A stretch of 64,000 nt of DNA from Pseudoselenomonas ruminantium. Its GTDB lineage: Bacteria; Bacillota; Negativicutes; Selenomonadales; Selenomonadaceae. Made by a program: the position numbers and the translations under genes. This document shows positions 7,921 to 14,534 of the stretch, one piece after another. Numbering within the stretch: the stretch's first letter is position 1; every line of letters starts with the position of its first letter. The notes beneath the pieces are model-generated. The model was not told the origin of the DNA. It was given only the letters and a program-made list of their open reading frames with translations, and searched no databases. Location of the stretch: NCBI RefSeq assembly GCF_900104055.1, contig NZ_FNJQ01000003.1, positions 81,908 through 145,907 of the forward strand, in the 5' to 3' direction.

Positions 7921-8922
7921 TCAGTCATCTCCAAAAAAGAAGCTGCCAATAACGCCAATAGCGGCTCCTGCTGCTACGAAGGGTGCGGCGGCAGCTACGA
8001 TAGGAGCTGCTGCGGTCAGTCCTATAGCTGCAGTGGCGGCGCCTGCTCCTGCAGAGATAGTTGCTGCTGCGGTGCCTACGGCTGCTGCGCCTGTGGTGAT
8101 AGCCGTTCCTATGACTGGCGCTGATGTCACGACGGCAGCAGCCGCTCCAGCAGTTTCGATAGCAGCAGCCCCTGCTGCCGTACTAGCAATGACGCTCCCC
8201 ACTGCTCCAGCTCCGTATCCTACCACTCCTGCCTTAGCAGTATCCACGACTACATCACCAGCAGCTTCGCCCACAGTCTTTTTACCTCTGACCACCTCCA
8301 CGATATTGCTGCCCAGGCTGAACCCGGCTCCAGCAATAGCACCAGATTTAGCAGCTTTCATCCCAACACTGTGGGCTGTGCTTACACGTTTTGCACCACT
8401 GTATAGGTGAGATGTCACAGGTGCATTGGAGTTGCCGGTGATTCTACTCTCACGCTGCATGAAATCTGCCAGTTTCTTGGCTTCACCATCTGTCACATGA
8501 CATTCGCGCACTTTCACGCCCACTTTATTGCCGGCTTCCTTAAATGTTTGGAGATGAGCGTTGCCCTTGTCCAGCAAGACCTCCTGCCCAGCGTATTCGC
8601 CAAAGTCAATCTGCTTGGGCTTGTAACCGGACTTCACCTGTTGCAATACTTCAGTGCCGTTTGACTTGATATACCGAAGGTCTGCGATACCATTGTTGTT
8701 GATAACCTCCGTATGGCGGCCTAGGGCACTGGCATGACCAGCTTCCAGTTCTTCCATTACGAACCCCTTGAAGCCTTTAGTGCCTCCTCGCATGGTGTTC
8801 AATTTAGCGAGCCCATCCCCCATTCTCTCATAGGCCTGCATCCCCTTGACCGCACGCTTGATTGCACCACTGTTCTGATGGAGGGCTGCCGCTGCTTCGT
8901 TTACATGATTCTTTTTTGCCAT
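7921..8922 (-). CDS. Ala/Gly-rich protein with possible nuclease-like N-terminal domain
   Basis: 333 residues from ATG 8922, chosen over a GTG 9 bases upstream because AAAGGA is then properly spaced. Residues about 45-150 form a folded-looking domain with FVMEELEAGH, IADLRYI and, 12-14 residues on, VLQQVKSGY; an E-D-QxK order like this is typical of PD-(D/E)xK nucleases, but it is only a weak match. From about residue 185 the chain is almost all Ala, Gly, Val and Ile with glycine-zipper spacing, ending IGVIGSFFFGDD, and should enter membranes. Two tandem copies of the shared promoter precede it. Inference: a membrane-targeted effector; the family is unrecognised. Confidence 0.6.
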   Translation of the reverse strand: MAKKNHVNEAAAALHQNSGAIKRAVKGMQAYERMGDGLAKLNTMRGGTKGFKGFVMEELEAGHASALGRHTEVINNNGIADLRYIKSNGTEVLQQVKSGYKPKQIDFGEYAGQEVLLDKGNAHLQTFKEAGNKVGVKVRECHVTDGEAKKLADFMQRESRITGNSNAPVTSHLYSGAKRVSTAHSVGMKAAKSGAIAGAGFSLGSNIVEVVRGKKTVGEAAGDVVVDTAKAGVVGYGAGAVGSVIASTAAGAAAIETAGAAAAVVTSAPVIGTAITTGAAAVGTAAATISAGAGAATAAIGLTAAAPIVAAAAPFVAAGAAIGVIGSFFFGDD

Positions 8923-8965
8923 AATAGACACATCCTTTCTTATACGCTTGAAATTCTCTCACTTT

Positions 8966-8996
8966 ATTTAACCGTTCCTGGGAACAGTTTTTGGCA
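8966..8996 (-). promoter_or_regulatory. Shared-promoter copy 2 (proximal, Ala/Gly-rich gene)
   Basis: Minus strand TGCCAAAAA with GGTTAAAT at the fixed 23-base offset, followed by AAGTGAGAG. It lies 45-75 bases upstream of the start at 8922. Confidence 0.7.
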
Positions 8997-9038
8997 TTTC
9001 CTGCGAAAAAAGTTTCACATTCTATTGCCTTTCACTAT

Positions 9039-9069
9039 ATATAACCGTTCCTACGGATAGCTTTTGGCA
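9039..9069 (-). promoter_or_regulatory. Shared-promoter copy 3 (distal, tandem)
   Basis: Minus strand TGCCAAAAG with GGTTATAT at the 23-base offset, then ATAGTGAAAG. It follows directly on the terminator at 9079-9111, and 73 bases separate it from copy 2, suggesting a cassette whose gene has been lost between them. Confidence 0.75.
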
Positions 9070-9078
9070 TTTTTCGAC

Positions 9079-9111
9079 AAAAAAATAGCCGCATGCACAT
9101 GCAAGCGACTA
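9079..9111 (-). terminator. Rho-independent terminator of the 350-residue gene
   Basis: On the minus strand a hairpin TAGTCGCTTGCATG...CATGCGGCTA is followed by seven T. It lies 23 bases after the stop of the upstream gene and immediately before shared-promoter copy 3. Confidence 0.75.
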
Positions 9112-9133
9112 TAGATATTCATTATGCTATTTT

Positions 9134-10186
9134 TCATTCTTTAACCAAATGCCATTTATTAAACAAATGCCATATATATTTGTTTATTTCAGTATAATTT
9201 TTTCTCCAAGTATCCGGACGCAAACTGAGTTCATCAGACATTCTAGGCATAAGTATGTTATGTATCTTTTTGACAAGTCTTCTGCGGAGGAGTATAAGTT
9301 TTTCAGCAATATCTTTATCTATGTCATTATCTTTGTTCAATTCATAAAAAACGATTTTTTTTTCATATTTCTTGTAGAGATACTTATTGGTGCTATAGAA
9401 TTCCAAATTAATATAATCCTTCTTTTCTTCCGCTCGTTTCTTTCCTACATCGCCTTTTACAAATTGTATAGCCCAATACCCTTGTGCTTCATTTTGACGA
9501 TTCTTCCCCCTCTTATCGGTATAATTATTGGAATTCTCCAATACATAATCTATTGCATCATCATAAAGATATGCCATCTCATTTCCTTCATCTTCTGCTT
9601 TCTTATTTGACGCATCTATTAAAAATGTATTTTTGACGGCTCCATCTTTCAGTTCCGCATTCATCGATCCTGTATATCTTCTATCGAATACAGTACTTTG
9701 AAATTCCTTCCATTCTTCATCAGAATATCCACAATTTGATACTAAAAATTGATGAACACGTTCTCTGTTCAAAAGGTTAAATTTTAATGCCGCAGTTATA
9801 TCCTTGGAGTCCATGCCATACTTCAGTGCAATACTGCGCAAAGCCCCCCTAATTTCTACTTTCCTAATTTCCGCTTCATCAGGGTTTTCTTCTTCGTATT
9901 TTTCAGCTTCTAATCCTTTACATTTTAATTTGTAGCGTTTTCTCGTATCCTCCACAAAATCATGATTGTTTTTTTCACAATATTTCTTTACTATTTCCTC
10001 AAAGGCTTTCCAGTATAATTCACCATCGCTATCTTCATTTTCAGAGAATACCATCCTGTATGTTTTGTCTAACAATAACATTTTCTTATCATGCAGATCC
10101 TTCTTTTCATGGTGATTGAGGCCATCTCTGCTTTGTAGCGCCAAGACCTCCTGCAGCAGCGTGTCTATCTCAGGATTCGCGTTCAT
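9134..10186 (-). CDS. Unrecognised protein paired with a CARF protein; weak sigma-factor-like features
   Basis: 350 residues from ATG 10186 (AGGCGGTGAG ahead). Acidic and basic helices throughout, no membrane segment. No confident family. Faint sigma-70-like features: an early helical block (YWKAFEEIVKKYCEKNNHDF), a helix-turn-helix-like stretch (ALRSIALKYGMDSKDITAAL), a linker GSMNAELKDGAVKNTFLID resembling the SLDAPI..D linker before sigma region 4, and a C-terminal KDIAEKLILLRRRLVKKIHN. None is decisive. It starts 17 bases after the CARF gene stop and ends in its own terminator, so the two form a two-gene unit. Alternatives: a CARF-linked effector subunit or toxin. Its promoter was not found. 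Confidence 0.55.
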   Translation of the reverse strand: MNANPEIDTLLQEVLALQSRDGLNHHEKKDLHDKKMLLLDKTYRMVFSENEDSDGELYWKAFEEIVKKYCEKNNHDFVEDTRKRYKLKCKGLEAEKYEEENPDEAEIRKVEIRGALRSIALKYGMDSKDITAALKFNLLNRERVHQFLVSNCGYSDEEWKEFQSTVFDRRYTGSMNAELKDGAVKNTFLIDASNKKAEDEGNEMAYLYDDAIDYVLENSNNYTDKRGKNRQNEAQGYWAIQFVKGDVGKKRAEEKKDYINLEFYSTNKYLYKKYEKKIVFYELNKDNDIDKDIAEKLILLRRRLVKKIHNILMPRMSDELSLRPDTWRKNYTEINKYIWHLFNKWHLVKE

Positions 10187-10203
10187 CACTCTCACCGCCT
10201 TAT

Positions 10204-10836
10204 TTAACCAATCATAAACCTCAGGAATTCATCCGTGCTCTTTTTCTGGCCGGGCTTAGTATTGTTTACCAGAGTGTTAATATAGAACAGACTGGTTATA
10301 TCGATAATATCAGAAGTTGCCGAAGTATTTGAATCTCCTCGATAATACTGGGCATATACCATGCAATCCACGTCAACATCTTTTCCAGCCTTAGCTGCGT
10401 AGGACATGGCAATCAAACTGCAGATGGTATTGCACTTCATACCAAAGGTCATATCAGCATAGATGCGGTCACCATCCTGGAAGTAATCGGAAATCTCCTG
10501 GAAGTGACGACTGAAGGTCAGCGAATCCATCTCATCGCGTTGTTTCGTGTGGTCAGGTTCATAGATTTCTACGAAAGTAGCCTTTGCCTTATGGTCTTCC
10601 AGAATTTCCTCCATTTCTTTTCTCAAGATTTTATAGTTTTTTTCCGGATTAGTGGTCTGCGTCAGGGTGGTGATGATTAGTATATCATCCTTTTCATCTA
10701 TGTTGGCATCCAGCAAATAGGAGATGGGTGCAAAATAATTTCTGTTACCCATGTCAAAATCACGACTTTGGTAGAGTACCCTTTTCTCTGGATCATCAGG
10801 GGTCATCATAACCGTAGAAAAAAACACCTTTCGCAT
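10204..10836 (-). CDS. CARF-domain protein, type III CRISPR accessory
   Basis: 210 residues from ATG 10836 (GGAG 9 bases ahead; an ATG at 10851 is also possible). Rossmann-like alternation with VFFSTVMMTP at the start, ILIITTLTQTT in the middle and RIYADMTFGMKCNTICSLIA about residue 140. The D-x-T-x-G-x-x block is the ligand-binding signature of the TM1812/Csx1 CARF group, and the csx1 product in this window has the matching ADMTGGFRYNSVIML. CARF domains bind cyclic oligoadenylates made by Cas10. There is no fused effector domain, so its output is either ring-nuclease activity or control of its partner, the unrecognised protein encoded 17 bases downstream. Confidence 0.75.
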   Translation of the reverse strand: MRKVFFSTVMMTPDDPEKRVLYQSRDFDMGNRNYFAPISYLLDANIDEKDDILIITTLTQTTNPEKNYKILRKEMEEILEDHKAKATFVEIYEPDHTKQRDEMDSLTFSRHFQEISDYFQDGDRIYADMTFGMKCNTICSLIAMSYAAKAGKDVDVDCMVYAQYYRGDSNTSATSDIIDITSLFYINTLVNNTKPGQKKSTDEFLRFMIG

Positions 10837-10901
10837 TTCAGTCATCTCCATTTCGTAATCAATATCCTTCTAGGCATATATATTCTACAAAGCAATCGTC
10901 T

Positions 10902-11132
10902 TTACCTGCCCGCAAATGCAATAGGCTTGAGTCCAAAAGAATCTCTGCCCAGCCATCTGCCCACAGCGCCAACTACACCACCTGCAGCTATGATGATGGG
11001 GACAACAGTCGGGGCAATGACTGATACAATAAATATTGGCGATGAACAATCTATGATAGTACCAACGCCCATCTCCCCACCAATACCAGTTCCTACTGTC
11101 TTTTCACTGCTTGCAATGTTGTTCTTCATCAT
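10902..11132 (-). CDS. Small glycine-rich hydrophobic peptide
   Basis: 76 residues from ATG 11132, with AAGGAGG 8 bases ahead. Start MMKNNIASSEKTVGTGIGG, then hydrophobic IIDCSSPIFIVSVIAPTVVP and IIIAAGGVVGAVGRWLG, and a short polar tail. It starts 13 bases after the 61-residue zipper peptide and shares its transcript. No family recognised; it looks like a two-peptide-bacteriocin or membrane-peptide type product. Confidence 0.6.
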   Translation of the reverse strand: MMKNNIASSEKTVGTGIGGEMGVGTIIDCSSPIFIVSVIAPTVVPIIIAAGGVVGAVGRWLGRDSFGLKPIAFAGR

Positions 11133-11145
11133 GATGAATTCCTCC

Positions 11146-11331
11146 TTACTTTTTCTCATCATCAAAAAGTTTGCCAACTTGATTCCCTATAGCAGCTCCA
11201 CCGACTGCTGCTACCACTGTAACCGCTGCTGCCGGGATACCTACAGCTCCTCCCATAGCTGCGATTCCGATACCTCCAATAGACCGTCCAACTAAAACTC
11301 CGATGCCACCGCCAATAATTTCTTTCTTCAT
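11146..11331 (-). CDS. Glycine-zipper peptide A
   Basis: 61 residues. Nearly the whole chain is a glycine zipper: GGGIGVLVGRSIGGIGIAAM then GGAVGIPAAAVTVVAAVGGA, ending in a charged FDDEKK tail. Glycine zippers pack helices within membranes. AAGGAGG precedes the start. The product is over 85% identical to the next peptide upstream, and the 5' regions are also alike, so the gene arose by tandem duplication together with its promoter. Confidence 0.7.
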   Translation of the reverse strand: MKKEIIGGGIGVLVGRSIGGIGIAAMGGAVGIPAAAVTVVAAVGGAAIGNQVGKLFDDEKK

Positions 11332-11371
11332 TTCAAGCGCCTCCTTAATAAGTTATTTAACCTTTCACTTA

Positions 11372-11402
11372 ATATAACCATTCCTAGTTACGATTTTTGG
11401 CA
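11372..11402 (-). promoter_or_regulatory. Shared-promoter copy 4 (glycine-zipper peptide A)
   Basis: Minus strand TGCCAAAAA and GGTTATAT at the fixed 23-base offset, followed by TAAGTGAAAGG, 41-71 bases before the start at 11331. The upstream A/T tract AAAAATTTTTGA is shared with copy 5. Confidence 0.8.
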
Positions 11403-11407
11403 TTTTA

Positions 11408-11443
11408 TCAAAAATTTTTTGCTAACCTCCTGACCAGCTTCAT
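11408..11443 (-). CDS. Possible 11-residue micro-ORF
   Basis: After the stop of zipper peptide B an AGGAG ribosome site sits 6 bases before ATG of MKLVRRLAKNF, a short basic amphipathic peptide. It may be a real leader peptide or the remains of a lost cassette gene. Support is only the ribosome site and position. Confidence 0.25.
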   Translation of the reverse strand: MKLVRRLAKNF

Positions 11444-11467
11444 ACAATCTCCTATCAATCATCGGTA

Positions 11468-11650
11468 TTACTTCTCATCATCAAAAAGCTTGACAACCTG
11501 ATTTCCCATAGCAGCTCCACCGACTGCTGCTACCATTGTAACAATAGCCGCGGGGATGCCTACAGCTCCTCCCATAGCTGCGATTCCAATACCGCCAATA
11601 GCTCGACCTACTAAAGCTCCGATGCCACCGCCAATAATTTCCTTCTTCAT
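11468..11650 (-). CDS. Glycine-zipper peptide B
   Basis: 60 residues, the duplicate of peptide A with a handful of substitutions (GALVGRAIGG; PAAIVTMVAA) and the same FDDEK tail. Same AAGGAGG leader and same promoter class, here in two tandem copies. Conservation of both the coding sequence and the leader between copies argues that the peptide is made. Confidence 0.7.
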   Translation of the reverse strand: MKKEIIGGGIGALVGRAIGGIGIAAMGGAVGIPAAIVTMVAAVGGAAMGNQVVKLFDDEK

Positions 11651-11690
11651 TTCAAGCGCCTCCTTAATAAGTTATTTAACCTCTCACTTA

Positions 11691-11721
11691 ATATAACCAT
11701 TCCCAGCTACGGGTTTTGGCA
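11691..11721 (-). promoter_or_regulatory. Shared-promoter copy 5 (glycine-zipper peptide B, proximal)
   Basis: Minus strand TGCCAAAAC and GGTTATAT at the fixed offset, then TAAGTGAGAGG. It lies 41-71 bases before the start at 11650, the same distance as copy 4 from peptide A. Confidence 0.8.
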
Positions 11722-11786
11722 TTTCTTCAAAAATTTATGTTCATCACGCTGCACGCTCCTTTTTGCTCTATTAACCCTTTCATCAT

Positions 11787-11817
11787 ATATAACCATTCCT
11801 GTACTTTCGTTTTGGCA
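11787..11817 (-). promoter_or_regulatory. Shared-promoter copy 6 (glycine-zipper peptide B, distal)
   Basis: Minus strand TGCCAAAAC and GGTTATAT at the fixed offset, then ATGATGAAAGG. Downstream of it an AAAAAGGAG ribosome site leads into only five codons before a stop, as if a peptide gene has been lost between copies 5 and 6. Confidence 0.75.
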
Positions 11818-11825
11818 TTTTAGGT

Positions 11826-11851
11826 AAAAAAAATACAGGCTTGTGCCTGTA
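11826..11851 (-). terminator. Rho-independent terminator of the CRISPR effector operon
   Basis: On the minus strand the hairpin TACAGGC-ACAA-GCCTGTA is followed by eight T. It starts 16 bases after the cas6 stop and ends 9 bases before shared-promoter copy 6, separating the CRISPR operon from the peptide cassettes. Confidence 0.85.
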
Positions 11852-11866
11852 TATAGGATACCGTTA

Positions 11867-12682
11867 TCAATTTTTATCTATAATGCGCACCTGCCCCAAC
11901 CCATGGGATGTCCAGCGACCTACCCCTGCAAATTCCGCATAAGCGGCAAGTACGGCCAAGATCCCCTTGTATGTATCCGAGAGATTATTCACCCCATAGG
12001 TGAACCTGCCTACAAAACATCTGGCGCTGCGCTGGGGAGATAGCTTAATCCAACAACTTTTCCCCTGCCAGGACAGTGGAAGAATAGCGGAGGCCGCTTC
12101 AGCTACTAACGTCCTCGATATATCCCCAGGCATCCTTAGCGCCGCCCACTTATCTGCCAATGAGCCGAATACATACTCTGGCAAGGGCCAGGGAAAATCA
12201 TTTTTGCCTGACCTGAAGGTAGTAGCAGATTGAAAATCCATCGTTATAGATGATGGCAGAGCGCAGGAGAAGCACTCTGCCATCATTTCTGTTGGTTCTA
12301 CTACTCCAGAATACTCACATAGTTCCGGGTCTGCATATACACGTTCCACATCCAGCTGCAGATTTCCTAAATAAATCTTATAACCTGGCTGCAAACTCAG
12401 AAATGCCTGCAAAACCTCATCACTCAATGCAGTCACACGCCATCTTAGCAGCTGTCCCTCCTTGATATACAGCCGATTGTTAGTTGCGCTTATTTTTCCG
12501 TAGAATGCCAACTCTGCAGCGGTAAAAGGCTTGATTAACATTTGATTATGGATGTAGTCAGCCATTACTGGCGAGTAATCTTTTAATATTTTGAAACACA
12601 AGCCATGCATCTGCTGGCCATGATACAATGGCAAGCTGTCAGTGTTTAAAGCTCTCAGCTCATATACTATAGCACCAATCAT
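11867..12682 (-). CDS. cas6: CRISPR pre-crRNA endoribonuclease Cas6
   Basis: 271 residues, usual for Cas6, which cuts the pre-crRNA within repeats. The C-terminal ferredoxin-like half is well marked by CFVGRFTYGVNNLSDTYKGI followed by LAAYAEFAGVGRWTSHGLGQ, the family's glycine-rich loop. The N-terminal half has the PLYHGQQMHGLCFKIL strand-helix typical of RAMP folds and a possible catalytic His. It is the last gene of the minus-strand operon, 21 bases after csx1, and ends in a strong terminator. Confidence 0.9.
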   Translation of the reverse strand: MIGAIVYELRALNTDSLPLYHGQQMHGLCFKILKDYSPVMADYIHNQMLIKPFTAAELAFYGKISATNNRLYIKEGQLLRWRVTALSDEVLQAFLSLQPGYKIYLGNLQLDVERVYADPELCEYSGVVEPTEMMAECFSCALPSSITMDFQSATTFRSGKNDFPWPLPEYVFGSLADKWAALRMPGDISRTLVAEAASAILPLSWQGKSCWIKLSPQRSARCFVGRFTYGVNNLSDTYKGILAVLAAYAEFAGVGRWTSHGLGQVRIIDKN

Positions 12683-12703
12683 TGCAATTAACCATTCTCC
12701 ATC

Positions 12704-14509
12704 TTATTTTTTGGCAGCCAATTTACTGCCCTTATTTGAACTTGCTGTAACTAAGCATTCCCAATGCTCTAGCGAATTAAAAATCATTGAGCGCACCTCA
12801 TCGACAGAGGTAACATCTTCTGTATTGGCATGATTGATTTGGTTGCGCTCCACACGAATGTTAAAATATTCCTTTAGACATACCAGCATTTCTTTATAAT
12901 GATAGTTACTTTTGAGATAATACTTGCTATATAGGGATTCATAGCGAGCGGAGTGCTTGTTCCATTTATCATCCAAAACACTCAAAAATTCATTGCGCAC
13001 ATCTTCGGCCATTTTCCCTTCACCATATTCCTCGTTAGGGATTGCAAACAAGTCATAGATTTGTTGCTCTTGCAGTTCGGCTATTCTATTGACAATGTTT
13101 TCCAAAGCGATGTCATAGCAAAAATCATGAATGGACTTCTTTCTCTTTGTATTACGTTGGCCTTCATGGTGAATAGCCCGCAGGGCTTTCCCCAACATCG
13201 CATATTTCTCTTCAAAGTCCTCAAATGTTAACATTCTGCTTTTTAATAGAATGAAATCGTAATCTGCCTTTTTCAACGCATCGCAAAACGAAACCACCTG
13301 AGGATACTTAGAGCTTTTCAAGTCTTCTGTATCTTTGTTTCCAGAATTAAATGCTAGAATATCTGCTTTTATGAATTCTGCTAAGGTCAAATGATCAGCA
13401 TCATTTTTCGAATATTTACTGTCTGTATAAGTAGCAATGAAATACTGCTGCCATGAACGTCCCTGCTTCCTGCCTTCTTTCTCGCAGTATAGTAAAACTC
13501 TGGGACTATCCGTGTAAGCTATTTTTTTATTTACCAAATACGACGGCAGCCACTCTGTACAAAGTGTCATAGCCTGTTGCAGAAAGCCCTTGTTGGTACA
13601 CCAGCGGATAATATCAAATTCCGTGGCTTCCCCCTGAATCAGCGGCCCGTATTCATTTTGGAGAGTGGTAATGATACTGGCAAAGAGATTTTCCTGTAGT
13701 GTATCTCCATGATTTTCTTGGAAATCCTTCAAGTAGACGTTCAGTGTCTTCAGCTCATCCTTAATGAGACTTGTCCTGCACATCTTGATGGCATCAGAGA
13801 AACGTTGCATGGCTTTCAGCAAATTGCCGAGTGCCTCTGTTTTCGGTGCTGTCCTGAAGTATTCCTGCAGGCCCTCCACACTACCGAATTTGACGAATTC
13901 ATCTGCACCGTTAATCAGGTTGAACAGCCCCAAGAGCGAGGTGGCATCAAAAACAGTCTGCCTTTCCGGGTCAGAATAGAGAACTTTGCCTAGCTCGATG
14001 CCGTTATACTGCAAAAGTTGCATTATCGTCAGCATTATCACGGAGTTATATCGGAATCCCCCTGTCATATCAGCATAGAGCCTTACCCTGGCATTGGGAT
14101 GCTCCTGGGCATAGGCCATTATCTGCCCCGCAATCTTTGTGACATTTCGCAAGGATTCGTCGATATTGTCCAAGCCGTCATAATATCCTATGCTGTGCAG
14201 TTTATCGGCCAAGCGCTCATCAGCCTCTATGAGCCGCTTCTTGAGGAAATTTATATGGGTGAGCATCCCATACTTCTCAGTCTTTGGAGCATCATAAGTC
14301 TCCACCTTTTCACTGGACACCAAAAATACGGCATCTAAAGGATTGTCTCCCAACTCGCGCTGTATCGCGATGATGGCAGATTCATTGGTCTGTATAGCCT
14401 TATAAGGCTTCCCCCCCACTCCCCAGTAGCGTATCGGCTTATCTATGCTCCTTTGCTGCACCAGGCTGACGAAGGCCAGCATGATATTATAAACAGGCTT
14501 ATTCGACAT
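12704..14509 (-). CDS. csx1: Csx1-like CARF-HEPN ribonuclease
   Basis: 601 residues. N-terminal 200 residues are a TM1812-type CARF domain: NIMLAFVSLVQQR, AVFLVSSEKVET and RLYADMTGGFRYNSVIMLTI, followed by LLGLFNLINGADEFVKFGS. The C-terminal part is helical and carries the HEPN catalytic motif R-x4-H at about R555-H560 (RNQINH). Role: cyclic oligoadenylate binding at CARF switches on nonspecific RNA cutting by HEPN during a type III response. It lies inside the effector operon between the RAMP gene and cas6. Confidence 0.88.
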   Translation of the reverse strand: MSNKPVYNIMLAFVSLVQQRSIDKPIRYWGVGGKPYKAIQTNESAIIAIQRELGDNPLDAVFLVSSEKVETYDAPKTEKYGMLTHINFLKKRLIEADERLADKLHSIGYYDGLDNIDESLRNVTKIAGQIMAYAQEHPNARVRLYADMTGGFRYNSVIMLTIMQLLQYNGIELGKVLYSDPERQTVFDATSLLGLFNLINGADEFVKFGSVEGLQEYFRTAPKTEALGNLLKAMQRFSDAIKMCRTSLIKDELKTLNVYLKDFQENHGDTLQENLFASIITTLQNEYGPLIQGEATEFDIIRWCTNKGFLQQAMTLCTEWLPSYLVNKKIAYTDSPRVLLYCEKEGRKQGRSWQQYFIATYTDSKYSKNDADHLTLAEFIKADILAFNSGNKDTEDLKSSKYPQVVSFCDALKKADYDFILLKSRMLTFEDFEEKYAMLGKALRAIHHEGQRNTKRKKSIHDFCYDIALENIVNRIAELQEQQIYDLFAIPNEEYGEGKMAEDVRNEFLSVLDDKWNKHSARYESLYSKYYLKSNYHYKEMLVCLKEYFNIRVERNQINHANTEDVTSVDEVRSMIFNSLEHWECLVTASSNKGSKLAAKK

Positions 14510-14534
14510 ATATTGTCCCCCCTGCTATTTGCAG

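Noticed and set aside
7844..8410. 188-residue Ala/Pro-rich plus-strand frame
   Set aside because: Antisense shadow of the Ala/Gly-rich minus-strand gene; its repetitive composition explains the open frame.
3375..11822. Island as a prophage
   Set aside because: No capsid, terminase, portal, integrase or lysis genes are present; PcfJ and Sel1 proteins alone do not indicate a phage.
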